A DNA stretch of 64,000 nucleotides from assembly GCA_037127255.1 (NCBI GenBank), contig JBANSL010000009.1, positions 33,067,475-33,131,474 of the forward strand. Reading direction: 5' to 3'. Under the pieces are notes generated by a model, which had not been told where the DNA came from, did no database searches, and worked only from the letters and a program-made list of their open reading frames with translations. A program made the translations under genes and the position numbers. The DNA is from Persicaria tinctoria. Taxonomy: Eukaryota; Streptophyta; Magnoliopsida; Caryophyllales; Polygonaceae. Shown here one piece after another: positions 35,606 through 47,362 of the stretch. The number at the start of each line of letters is the position of its first letter. The first letter of the stretch is position 1.

Positions 35606-36779
35606 TAGGGTTGTGCAGAAAAACACGACACGATTGACACGACACGAAACCGTAACAAAACGATACGAAAAAACACGAAACGATATAGATACGACACGAT
35701 TATGACACGAAACGGTAAAACACGATAATAATCGTGTCGTGTTCGGATCGGCATATTTTGCTTGTCGGGTATCCGACACGACACGATAATTTTTTTTAAA
35801 ATATTAGTGTTCTGTCTCTGATAGTTGAATTATAATAAGTGTGTTTTAGGTATCACAAAAGTCAATTGGCCCAGTTGGTAAAGCGCTAGTGCTCGCGTGT
35901 CGCTGTAGCCTAGAGGTTTTGAGTTCGAATCCGGAAATCTTTTTTTTTTCTCAACATTTACTTTTCCCATTTTTTTTTTTACTGTCTAGTCTAGGGTTGC
36001 CGTCACTCCTTCAGTCCTTCACCCGTCTTCATCTTCCCCCTCCAGCGGCTCTTCTCTCCTCAATCTCTTCATCGATTCTTCAGATATGGAGTTCAATCTT
36101 TACTTTTTTTTTCCCAATTTTTTTCTACTATTTAGGGATGCCTTCTTCGCCCTTCGTCATCTTCGTCTTCTCGCAGTCTCGCGGCTCGTCGGCTCTCCTC
36201 TCCTTTCCTCAGTTTCATCTTGATTCTTCAGATCTGGAGAGCTCGGATGAGGAATCGATCAATGGCGTCTCCTCCTCGGTCATCGCAACTCCTTGTTCAG
36301 ATCCGACGCTTGCCCTCGGTCGCGATTCGGTTTTGCCTCTTCTAGTCTCCTCTCCTCTCATATCCTCTCCTCTCATATCCTCTCCTCATTCACGTCTCGA
36401 CTCCTCTCGCTCGGCCTCTTGAGCCTCGCTTCAAATCCGGCAATCACCCTCGACTTCGCTTCAGATTCGGCACTCGGCCTTGCTATCGATCGACAGATCC
36501 AGCCTTGCTTCAATCGGCCTTGCTGAAGATTGAAGAAACTATGGGGAAATACAGTGCACATGTCTACATTCGGAAAAAAGGAAAAAAAAAACAAGATTTT
36601 ATAAATGTCGTGTCGTGTTGTGTTACACGGGTATCCAACACGAAACCGTGTCGTGTTATCGTGTCGGATACCCGGTACTTATCGTGTTGTGTTCGGATCG
36701 GCAGTTTTCCCCTTATCGGTTTCGTGTTTTTATTGTGTCGTGTCGTGTCGTGTCGGATACCCGGTTATGCACAGCCCTA
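35606..36779. mobile_element. Non-autonomous hAT element 2
   Basis: 1,174 bp with terminal inverted repeats TAGGGTTGTGCA / TGCACAGCCCTA (one mismatch) and an 8-bp TSD ACGTTACT (35,598-35,605 and 36,780-36,787). The empty site is seen in the sister LTR at 969-976. Subterminal arrays of ACACGACACGAAACG and its complement. It has no transposase. The interior is CT-rich and contains a tRNA-like Pol III promoter pattern. An open frame over 35,889-36,422 has low complexity and no domain. Confidence 0.9.
35863..35950 (+). ncRNA. tRNA-like / SINE-head-like sequence in hAT 2
   Basis: A-box-like TGGCCCAGTTGG (35,867-35,878) and B-box-like GAGTTCGAATCC (35,921-35,932), about 45 bp apart, followed by a run of T that could end Pol III transcription. 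I cannot fold a convincing cloverleaf, as the T stem pairs poorly. It is more likely a tRNA-derived relic or SINE head than a functional tRNA. Confidence 0.4.
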
Positions 36780-38103
36780 ACGTTACTCCATCTTCCTCTT
36801 CTTGAAATCAAAAGGAAGCCGCCCATGCTTGGACGATAGAGCTCGACCCCGTCGGCGACGTCCTGGCCTCGCACCCAGCTCGGACCCTCGCACCTGTCTC
36901 CTCGTTTTCGCTGCTCTCCCTCTCGCACACGCTCAGGCCGACCCTCGCCTCGCTCTCTCGCTCGTCAACACTCGCTACGCCAATTCGAGCTCGCCGAAGT
37001 TGTCGTCGGAGATCTCGAGCCCGCCCAAACATCCCGCACTCAGCCCACGCTCACTCCTGACTAGTCTAAGCATCGAAAAAGACTAAAACAAACTAATCGA
37101 AACGAGGATAAATTCGGAGCTCACCGAGATGGACTTTCGCGACTTCGGAGCTCTCGATCGGAGTTCTAGGTTTCGTCGATAGCTCGCGGTGGCTCATCGG
37201 ACCTGCGTCGGACATGGGTGAGTATGTTGGTGGAGACCGAAGGCGATTTCGATCAGAAACAAAGGAGAACGACTTACCGGAAGCTAATGCGCTCGAACGG
37301 AGGAGGTGAAGCTACGGTAGCTCGGGGGAGGAAGACGTGTGGTGGCAGGATTCGGTGGCCTGAACCAGGGCTCGGTGGAGCCCCTTGCGGAAAATCGGAG
37401 GGGGAAAGCAGAGGTGGAACTGTGGGCCGGTGTTGCTGCTCGTTAATTTTCCAGAAAATGGAGGGAGTTTCGGGGTTGGCGTTGGCAGCTGAAGGAGACG
37501 GAGACGCTGGTGGCTCGTACAGCAGGGGATGGAGATGGTGTCAAGGAGTGCCAAGGGAGGAGGTGCTGTTGTGGTTGCTCAGGTGGCTTCGATTTCAACC
37601 GAAAAGGAAAGGCTCGTTGTGGCATGGGTTTGTTCCTGGGACATCGAAGTGGAGAGTGAGGGCTAATTATGGGGAACGTGTTGTTGAAATGAAAACAGAA
37701 GAGTAGGGCTGAGCTGATGTTGAAAGAAAGCAAGAGGTATGGTGAGGGAATGGGGCTGCTGCAGGGTAAGGTAGGAGGGAGTGGTGAGTGTGTGAGGTGG
37801 AGTGTGAATTCGGTTAAACCAATACTAGGAATTAAATTTTGAATACGCGAATCTCGAACTCTGAAATTAGTCCCCGAATGTTAGTTTCCCCGACTCTCGC
37901 TTTATCGATCAAGTTGATTTTTAAAATCGACAAGGATATCGTCATATGATAATTATTTTAATTTCCGAGGAAAAAAGGATGGAAATTGTTCGTTAAATTT
38001 ATATTCTAGTCGGAATCCGCTAAACGAGTTTTAAAATCGTTTTAATTTCATTTTTAATTATCTTTTTCCAACAAATTAGGATTTCAAAATCCGATCCTTT
38101 ACA

Positions 38104-39227
38104 ACAATGATAATGAAGGACTCGAAAAATTAAACACTAAGGTGAAAGAAATAAAATTTTAAGCCGTAATGAAAAAGATATAGATGCAATGTGGCTAATT
38201 TTGGTAAGTGGATCTATCTAAAGCCTTTATGATATATGATAGGTATAAATGAATTAAATCTACCAATAAAAATAAAATTTCTAATAAGGCAAGTAGGAGA
38301 TAGAACAAGATAGATCAAAATATGCCAAAGATAGAAACAACAAACTAGGATTTGTGATGAAGGTGGAATCGGCCAAGCTTTGAGTATGGGGACACGAAAG
38401 TGTCATCGGCTAGGGTTTGCACAAGGAGATGTGCGCATGGCTGGTCGACTCCAAGGATCTCGGCTAGGCTTGTGTTTGGGCTAACGCAACCACAACAATC
38501 ACAAACAAACAAGGTTAGTGCAATAATCAAATTCAAAAACAAGAAGTAAAAGACCAAAATAAAGAAAGACTCTATTTTTGTGGGTTTTTGTGTTTATGAA
38601 AATAAAGACACAACTTTGATATCGGAAACTAAAACTCTGATGCCAATTTGATACGGGGTTAGCCGCAGGATGACCCAATCTTCGACAATCAAACAAGAAA
38701 CTCAAGAACGGAAGAAAGAACTCGACCAAGAATGTTCCACAACAACTTGGCGTCGACAAGAACAAGACAAGAACGCAGCAAAACTCGATGAAATATACAA
38801 GACTCGATATTGACAAGAAAGAAAAACAAGACTCGATCAAAAGAAATAATAAAGATTCGAAATTTGATAAAGACACGATCGATAAGGACTGAGTCGATCT
38901 ATATATAACAAGATGAAGACCCTAGGCCTCTGTAGAGGGTAGGAACCAACATCAGTGTTTTTTTTTTATAATAGAAAGTAGTTACACCTGGCTACATTCT
39001 GTCTGTAGTCCAGCCTAGATCATCCTTACGAATGAGAACTTGCAATTCTATGTTAGAGTTAAGGTTAACATTATGGGTTAAATGTCCCAAGTGGGTCAAG
39101 GTACGTTATGCATACTTAGAATTCTTGTGGTTTTGTTGCAATTCAAGACTTGGTTGGTTTAATTGTGAGATTTAATTTCTATGTTATTCCAATAGTTATT
39201 TCATTATCCTTGTGCTCATATTGTTGA

Positions 39228-39309
<82 letters not shown>

Positions 39310-39718
39310 ATTCTCTCTTGATTGTACACCTCGACATAATTTGCATTCATGCTAGTGATTAATGATTTCTTGTGAATAGTTAATCCTTGGTAGCAAGCAG
39401 TAGGTAATTGATTCCATGAAAGATCATTTGTCTATGCAGGGTAATGACTATTGATTGAATGTTAATTTATATGAGATTATGGTTAAGAGATTTGTGTCTT
39501 TTGACAATCTAATTGCATAGGGATTTGATATTACCAAATTTTCAAGTACTTTAGGATTTTGTGTTGTTGTATGTTTAAGAATCCAGTTAAGGTCGCATAT
39601 AGTGTAAGAGATTGGTAAGCCTGTAAAGGATGTCAATCTAATGAAACCAAGTAGGAATAACTATAGATATCAATTGCATTTATTGCATTTCATTAGAATA
39701 ACTAGGGATTGAGTCAAG
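38104..39718. other. Relic region between D and E, possible degraded LTR
   Basis: No gene. The phrase ACTCTGATGCCA followed by TTTGATACGGGG near 38,637-38,655 looks like a mutated tRNA-Met PBS (minus strand TGGCATCAGAGT) next to an LTR end. A minus-strand TATA-like TATATATAG lies near 38,900. This could be the remnant of another minus-strand retroelement, but I found no partner LTR. A long (CA)n tract follows. Confidence 0.3.
39229..39307. repeat. (CA)n microsatellite
   Basis: About 79 bp of pure CA dinucleotide. Confidence 0.95.
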
Positions 39719-41227
39719 TGTAACGGCCCAGAATTATGACTTTCGGGTTACGTTTCAAGGGATGAAACCCCTTGTTCAGATCTTGCAATCCAAGTATAGG
39801 TCGATGTTTCAAACTCATTTTAAGATTAGTGGAAATAGGGATTTCAAACCCTAAAACATCGAATGGCCGTTAAGTACCCTTAACCTGTCCTAAGACTATA
39901 TCGCGAAATCCAATTCAAACGAAAGTAGAGCGGAAGCAAAGTTAAGATACAAATGTCATGGCAGAGCCGGGTCAAAACCAAATCATAAGCGAGTGATTAC
40001 CATTTTACCAAGTTAGAATGTTAGCCAAATTTTTCGATTCGCCAAGGGATTCCCGCCACAGAAGCAAGGAGCAAGCAAGGATAGGTACCTAACACTATCC
40101 ACGAAGTCAGGCCCGGTAATTGCTTGCGGGTCCTCTGATCGCGCTGAGGCCACATAACATGCCTATACCTAAATAAAGGATGGTCTAATGCAGTACAATA
40201 ATTAAATCACATAAGGATGCTGGACAGTTATAATATGCAGAAAAAACTGTAAAGGGCCCAAGGCAATGCCAAGTGGCATATCCCTCTCCTACCTCTGCAC
40301 CCCTTCCCGTTAGTGCAGAGACTGGCCAACTCTCGGTTCCCATTTTCTCGTGGTGGTGCACGGACCACAGAATAAACATCAACAAACTACACAGATAACG
40401 GCCGTTCTGTTTGCCCGATGGTGCTGGGCTATAGTAACATGCTCATATGACTCGATTGACTCAGGCCACCCGATGAGGCTGGGCTACCCTATGACCCTAG
40501 CAAAGACTCTAGGACTATCACATATAATGATTGTTCTGTTTTAAACACACATAGTAACCACATGCTCAGTTCAATGCAATCCTAGCATGATATTACATGA
40601 CATGGTTTAATATGCAACAAACTACAGATCATATGACACATCAGGCAGGAGGTCTAGGTTACTGGGTAAGTCCCGGAGGATACTTACCTAAAGATGCAGA
40701 ACAATAAGATAACACAAGCAAGGGCCCAAATGCAAGTACAAAGTAATCCAAAAGCAATACACACCTATCATCAAACCATTGCCATAAGCCACCGGACCAA
40801 CATTCATACATACGAAACTCGAGTCCTCAACATCCTCAAAACAAATCGATAGTAAAACCATTTTTCCAAAACCTTTCCGCTACGATCAACATCAACCACA
40901 AATCATTTACTTCCCATCGAACCCATTGATAAAATCTTATCAACCATATTTTCCAAACTCTTAAATCTCAAGTTAAATCAACTCGTTTTCAAACAATTTC
41001 TCAAATCCTATCTGGCCAAAAATCCATTTATAAAACATTAAATCTTTACTTAACATGCAAATTTATACTATTATAATTAGTCCGGCATGTTTTTATTTCA
41101 AAATACTTATCTCAATAATAACACTTTTAAAATAATTCCATAATGTAGAACAATTTCAGAAATTACTTTTGCAAAATCAGAATTTAGCACACAAAATAAT
41201 AATACAATAAGTAACTACTATCATATA

Positions 41228-41480
41228 CTCCCTCCGTTCGGCAAAACTTGTCATTTTAACTCTCCACAGAACTTTTAATAAATTTAATAATTACACTCAT
41301 TTTTTACTAATTTACCCTCATTTATTACTTTACTTTTTACTTTATCAAAAACTATAACTCACAACACATCAATTAAATCAATGGCATTTTAGTAAAGTAG
41401 AAGCAAAAATACCTAAAATGACAAGTTTTTCCGAACAAAAACAAAACTCTAAAACGGCAAGTTTTGCCGAACGGAGGGAG
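41228..41480. mobile_element. Stowaway-type MITE (Tc1/mariner)
   Basis: 253 bp with terminal inverted repeats CTCCCTCCGTTCGGCAAAAC / its complement at the far end, flanked by TA on both sides (41,226-41,227 and 41,481-41,482). AT-rich interior without coding capacity. It would be moved by a mariner-like transposase from elsewhere. Confidence 0.9.
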
Positions 41481-42374
41481 TAATAAAACATATAAATGAA
41501 ATTATCATAACTCATAACATAATCAAAAGATAAACAACTTGGAATACAACCCAGCAGGCCCAAATTCTTTAACCAGAAATCAACCCCTAACCCGAGCCCA
41601 TCTGAAAAGAGGGAAGGAATACCCGGTTCCCACTCCTCTCCCAATTGACCCGATTGTAAAAATGATATACCCGATTTACCGAAACCGGGTCAAGCCCACC
41701 CTGATGGCCCAATTCAGAAAGAAAGAGACGGAGTCGCCTTTTTCCTCATGCCAAATAGAGCTCGCCGGGCAGAAACGCAGGAAAGGAAGAGAAAAAGCTC
41801 AGGCCACCGGCGACCTTTTGGCTCAAGATTTTTACCCAGGAACTCGGAATACAAACCTGACCTCACCCATCATAGAAGAAAGGAAACGCGAGCAATGGAG
41901 GAAGGGGAAAAGAAGACTCACCGAAGCTCAAAACGTTCGCCGGAAAAAGGACTCGATTCGTCCGATTCGGCCTTGGTGGTGGCGGAGGGAGCGCCGATGT
42001 GCCTGGGTCGGACGAGAGAGGGCGAGAACGGAGTCGACCTTGCTTCGTCGGAGTCGGGATCGGCGTCTGCTGAATCTAGGAAGGAGGAAGGAGTGTAAAG
42101 GCGTAGCTTTATAGTAGTCGAAGTAAAATGGAGGTGGAATTAGGCTTACCAAGTGCTCGAAGCAACAGGGAGAAAACGGAGAAGAGGGTGAAGGTTCGCG
42201 GTGGTGAGGGTAAAGGTTCTCGGTGGTGAGGGTGTAGGTTTCCTGGAGTAATCGTCGTCCACGGTGGTCCAGCTAGGGTGAGGTGTAGCTCCGAAAATAG
42301 TGGCTCGGGAATGGTGGCTGCTAGTGTATCAGAAGAGACGGAAGGGGAGTAAGGAGGAGAAACGGTGGTGTTTT

Positions 42375-42621
42375 TGAAACAATCTGAAATCTCAGATTGT
42401 GTGAAGAAGAAGAAAGCCAGAAGCGGGAACTCAAGAGAGGAAGTGAAGAACAGCTTGGAAAACTCTCATTTCTTGTGAATTGGAAAATGTAAAGTGTTTG
42501 TTGGATTGATTACAGTACCATACATTGCTATTTATACACAATGCAATTGCCTACAACTTGCAATCTGTTATAACAGAAAAACTAATTCTTCTTTGTCCAA
42601 CTATCTCCTTTACTCTCAATA
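42375..42621 (-). repeat. 3' LTR of G
   Basis: 247 bp, identical to 47,116-47,362. Confidence 0.95.
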
Positions 42622-45600
42622 TCCCCCCTCAAGCTGGGAGATGGGAAAAACATTCCCAGCTTGTCAAGAAGGTAGTCCTGTTGTGCAGAAGGTATAACCT
42701 TGGTTAGCACATCAGCAACCTGCTCGAGTGTGGGAGTGTGATGCAATTCGAGGAGACCATCAAGGACCTTCTAGCGGGTGAAATGACAATCAATCTCGAT
42801 GTGTTTAGTCCTCTCATGGAACACAGGATTGCGGGAAATTTGGATTGCAGAATTATTGTCACAATGCAGAGTCACGGGGGTGATGGGAGTGACACCAAGA
42901 TCAGTCAATAGACGTACTAACCATGTGATTTCAGCAGCACCTTGAGCCATTGCTCTATACTCGGCTTCAGCTGAACTCCTTGAGACGACTGGTTGCTTTT
43001 TCGACTTCCAACTGATTGGAGAGGAACCCAACAAGACGACATAACCACCAACAGACCTTCGGGAGAAAGGACATGCAGCCCAATCTGAGTCTGTGTATGC
43101 TTGGATGGTTGGTTTGTCATGTCCTTTTAACAAAATACCCCGACCAACAGTAGCACAAACATAGCTTAGGGTGTGAATAAAAGCATTCATATGAGACACA
43201 CATGGTTATTGTATGAATTGGCTTAAGGACTGAACTGCAAAGCTTAGATTAGGCCTTGAATTGGTTAAAAAATTGAGCTTACCAACTAGGCAACGATACA
43301 GGAAAGCTTCATCTTTGTCCAAGAGATCACTGTCATCAAGTCTCAACTTGAGGTGAAGAGGCAGAGGAGTAACCTTTGTGTGAGGAAGTGAAAAGGGGAG
43401 ATCATGTAGAAGCTCTCGAGTAAATTTGGATTGAGTCATGGCCACTCTTGAAGGGAGATATGTAATCTCAAAACCCAGAAAATAACTGAGGATCCCCAGA
43501 TCTTTGATGCTGAAAACATGGTCCAAATAAGCTTTGATGTGATCAATTTCAGCAATGTTGGAGCCAGTGATCAATAGATCATCCACATAGACGACAATGA
43601 CTGTCAAGTGATTGTCTTTTGCCTTAGTAAAGAGGGAGTAATCATTCTTCAATTGCACAAATCCATTCACCAAGAGAGCTTCAGTGAGCTTGTGAAACCA
43701 TTGTCCGGATGCCTGTTTAAGGCCATAAAGAGATTTGAGTAACTTGCAAACCTTGTTGCCTGGATTTGGAATGCCAGGAGGCATCTTCATGTATACATCC
43801 TCATGAAGATTCCCATGTAAGAATGCATTATTGACGTCGAGCTGAAACATTGGCCAACCTCTTGAAGCAGCAACTGAAATAAGAGCTCTAACAGTTGCCA
43901 TTTTGATCACTAGAGAGAAAGTTTCATGGAAGTCTATGCCTTCCTTCTGTGTATACCCTTTTGCCACTAAACGGGCTTTGTATCTCTCAAGAGTTCCATC
44001 TGCCTTTAACTTGACTTTAAACACCCACTTGCAACCTATTGCCCTTTGTCTAGGAGGAAGAGAAACAACTTGCCATGTGCCATTATCCTGCAAAGCATTG
44101 ATTTCATTGTCCATGGCCTTAACCCAATTTGGATCCTCAGAAGCTTCAAGCCAGCTGGTAGGTTCAGTAAAGGCTGAAATTTTGGATAAGAATGTGAAAT
44201 GGCTAGAAGGGAAGAGGTGGGGTTCAATAAAAGATGAATTGAGGAATGAAGTGGTGGAAAAGGCACAAACATAATCTCTCAAGTATGTAGGTGGGTGGTG
44301 AGGTCTAGTGGACCTTCTGACCTGATCAGGGGCAGGTTCAGGTATAATGTGGTGTTGAACTTGTGGACCTGGTGGAGCATCATGTATGTCTGTTGGGATG
44401 GGTGGAGTGGGGCTTGGAGGCTCAGTATTGAAAATGACAGGATGAAAGTTGCCAGAGGGCAAGTAATTTGAGGTAATGTATGTATCTGGGTGTAACACAG
44501 GTAATGTGGTGGAATCCTCTTTCATGAACTGAAAAGGGAAATGGGTCTCGTGGAATATGACATCTCTGGACACAAAGACAGACTTAGTTTTGAGCTAAAA
44601 AATCAGGTAGCCTTTTGTGCCATAGGGGTATCCTATAAAAACACATGGGGATGCTTTTGGGTCAAATTTGTTTCTGTTTCTGGGAGAAGTATTGACAAAA
44701 CATAAGCAGCCAAAGGCTTTTAGGTATGAATAGGTGGGTTTCATTTTGAACAAAAGTTCATAGGGAGAAGTATTGTGAAGAGAGGGTAAAGGTGATCGGT
44801 TAATGAGGTAAGTAGCAGTCAAAAGGCAGTCTCCCCAAAAGTTTATTGGCAATTTGGACTGAAAAAGTAGGGATCTGGCTACTTCAAGGAGGTGCTTATG
44901 TTTTCTCTCAGCTACACCATTTTGTTGAGGTGTATAGACACATGTGGTTTGGTGAAGAATTCCTTTTGCAAGAAAGAATTCATTTGCAGCATTGTCACAA
45001 AACTCTTGGGCATTGTCTGATCTTATGGTTTTGATATTGGTATGAAATTGTGTTTGGACGTGGGCATTAAAGGCTTTTAAGATTAGCAATGCTCCAGATT
45101 TGGTGGTTAAAAGGTGTGTCCATGTACACCTACTGAAATCATCCACAATGGTAAGGAAATACCTGTGGCCCTCACGAGTGTGATGTTTGAAAGGTCCCCA
45201 TGTGTCAATATGGATCAAATCAAAAGGGTGAGATGAGTGAGTGATGCTTTGAGGAAAAGAGGCTCTGTGTTGTTTGGCTTGAGGACAAATTTGGCATAAC
45301 AAATGAGTTTTGGAATCAACCGTGTTTTTAACATCATCAATGTAAAACAATTGCTCAAAAGGGACGTGTCCCAATCTACAATGCCACATTTCAAGGCTGT
45401 TCAAGTGCAACTGCACATTATTGGAAAAACTTTGCTTATTACAGCTGGAATAAAGATCTCCAGCTTGCATAAAAGGGAAATCTAAGTCTTGATGCTCCAT
45501 GTCCACAAGATACAGCCCTTTGTCTTCATGACCAAGGACCAAAAGATCTTTCATCGAAGGGCCCTGGATGTAACATTTGGTTGGTGTGAAAAGAATATTA

Positions 45601-47102
45601 GTGTGGAGCTCAGCTGTCAATTTACTGATGGAAAGTAAGTTGAACTGAAAATGAGGTACATGAAGGACATTGTGAAGGCTGATTTTGGAGGATAACTGGA
45701 TGGATCCTTTGTGTGTTATAGGGACACGATTGCCATTAGGCATTGTGATGAAATAGGATTGGCTAAGAGGTTTGATGTTGGTAAGAAATTTCAGATGTGG
45801 TGTTATGTGGTCTGTGGCTCCACTATCAAGGATCCAAAATGAATTGAGACTTGAAGAATGAAAACAATAGCTATTACCTGAAAAAGTGGTGTTGGCAAAC
45901 ACCTCTCTGCCTTCAACTTTTACTTCAGATTTGTACTTGCTGAGGAGAGAAAACATCTCTTGGCACTGCTCTGGAGTCAGATTGTATGGCAAGGAAGAGC
46001 TTGTGTTGCTGGAGGTGTCAGATGCTGCAGTGTGTGCTTGATTTCTTGACTCATATGAAGGTGGATAGCCATGGATCTTGAAGCACCTATCAATTGTGTG
46101 ATTGGTAAGGCCACAATGATCACACAACATACCACCTCTACCTCTTCCTGTAGACCATGAAGCCTGTGATCCTCTACCATTTCCTCTTCCTGCATCTCCT
46201 CTTCCAGGAGAAGATCCCGAACCTCGTCCATAGCCTCCTCTTCCTGTGCAGTCATAGCCTCCTCTTCCTGTGAAATCACCTCTTCCTCGACCTTGAAAAT
46301 CATTTCTACCTCTACCATAACTTCCTCTTCCTGCTGCAAAAGCAGCACCATCACCAAATGGTGTTTGTTTGGAATTGACAGATCTGGATTCACATTGCTC
46401 CTCTTCTTGAGTCACCATGTGATAAACCAGATTAATGTCAGGGAAAGGCTTCATCATCAAGATGTTATCTCTAACAACATCATAGGATTCATTTAATCCC
46501 ATCAGAAACTGCATTACTTGCTGTTCTTGGATGAATTTATGGACAATTGATAACGACTGACCACAATCACATGCAACAAGTTCAACCAAATCCGTATATT
46601 CATCCCACATCTTCCTCATCTTTCCATAGAAAACTGAAATCGACACGTTACCTTGCACAGAAGATGCCAGTTCTCGCTGTACTTGGAAGATCCTTGTTCG
46701 ATTGGAATGAGGAAATCTCATGTTAAGTTCATCCCAAATTTCTTTCGCCGATCTTCGATATACAATCTGCTCTGCAATATTCTTCTCTATTGAGTGCATA
46801 AGCCAAGAAACAACCATAGCATTGCATCTCTCCCAGTGATGCAGCAATGGCGATGCCGGATCTGCAGGTTTCGGGCATGAGCCAGTGACAAATCCGAGCT
46901 TGTTCTTGGCGAGGAGTGACACCTCCACTGATCTTCTCCAATGTCCAAAGTTTCTCTCGTTCAGCAAATTCGTCGACAGGACATACGAAGGATGATCCAA
47001 ATGGTGAAGGAATAGTTCATCCATCAGATCAATCGCGTTTGGATTCGTATTCCCGCCATGATTTGCTGGATCTGGAATCTCATTTCTGATCTGATTCTCC
47101 AT
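42622..47102 (-). pseudogene. Gag-pol polyprotein of copia G, three in-frame stops
   Basis: A single minus-strand frame from the ATG at 47,102 (MENQIRNEIPD, just after the PBS) to beyond the PPT. It is broken only by in-frame stops at 44,595-44,597 (TAG), 43,206-43,208 (TAA) and 42,771-42,773 (TAG), with no frameshift. Order: copia-type Gag, Gly/Arg-rich repeat, CCHC knuckle (CDHCGLTNHTIDRC, about 46,085-46,126), protease DSGA (about 45,820), integrase with the zinc-binding HHCC and D-D-E core (about 44,900-45,390), reverse transcriptase with YVDD (about 43,580-43,595), RNase H with AEAEYRA. All catalytic motifs I looked for are present. The upstream ATG at 47,123 lies in the LTR, so I prefer 47,102. 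As read, only Gag, protease and integrase (about 835 residues) could be made without suppression. Confidence 0.9.
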
Positions 47103-47115
47103 GGCTCTGATACCA

Positions 47116-47362
47116 TGAAACAATCTGAAATCTCAGATTGTGTGAAGAAGAAGAAAGCCAGAAGCGGGAACTCAAGAGAGGAAGTGAAGAACAGCTTGGA
47201 AAACTCTCATTTCTTGTGAATTGGAAAATGTAAAGTGTTTGTTGGATTGATTACAGTACCATACATTGCTATTTATACACAATGCAATTGCCTACAACTT
47301 GCAATCTGTTATAACAGAAAAACTAATTCTTCTTTGTCCAACTATCTCCTTTACTCTCAATA
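47116..47362 (-). repeat. 5' LTR of G
   Basis: 247 bp, identical to the 3' LTR. It carries the promoter of the element, with a TATTTATA-type box on the plus-strand view near 47,269. Confidence 0.95.

Larger units (their letters stand above)
1..38103 (-). mobile_element. Large Tekay-like gypsy LTR element D (nested host, partial)
   Basis: Minus-strand LTR retrotransposon whose two LTRs are homologous (visible pairs 1-2,289 and 34,666-38,103). On the minus strand the LTR begins TGTAAAGGATC and ends GGGCCGTTACA. The 5' LTR is followed after 4 nt by TGGTATCAGAGC (initiator-Met tRNA PBS, 32,049-32,061). The 3' LTR is preceded by a purine-rich tract. These termini resemble plant chromoviruses of the Tekay type; that lineage call is inference. 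The internal region is split by B1 into 2,290-5,344 and 30,229-32,065, and I recognise no gag or pol domain in it, so the element looks non-autonomous or heavily decayed. The left LTR is truncated by the window, so the left target-site copy is unseen; ACAAT follows the right end. Confidence 0.75.
32066..38103 (-). repeat. 5' LTR of element D, with two hAT insertions
   Basis: Plus-strand limits TGTAACGGCCC...CCTTTACA. Removing both hAT elements and one TSD copy each leaves about 3.3 kb. Homologous to 1-2,289 over its right two thirds. Its left 1 kb has a (CA)n(TA)n tract (32,597-32,664) and is related to the LTR of E at 39,719. Confidence 0.8.
42375..47362 (-). mobile_element. Young Ty1/copia element G
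   Basis: 4,988 bp, minus strand, TSD GTTTT at 42,370-42,374 and 47,363-47,367. The two 247-bp LTRs are identical by eye. PBS TGGTATCAGAGCC directly adjoins the 5' LTR (47,103-47,115), and PPT GAGGGGGGA adjoins the 3' LTR (42,622-42,630). On the sense strand the LTR runs TATTGAG...GTTTCA, a non-canonical TA...CA terminus in both copies. Inserted in LTR E. Confidence 0.95.

Noticed and set aside
35863..35950. Functional tRNA gene
   Set aside because: A- and B-box motifs are present but acceptor and T stems do not pair convincingly.
41539..42114. 191-codon basic open frame in E
   Set aside because: Lies in LTR sequence, compositionally biased, no recognised domain.
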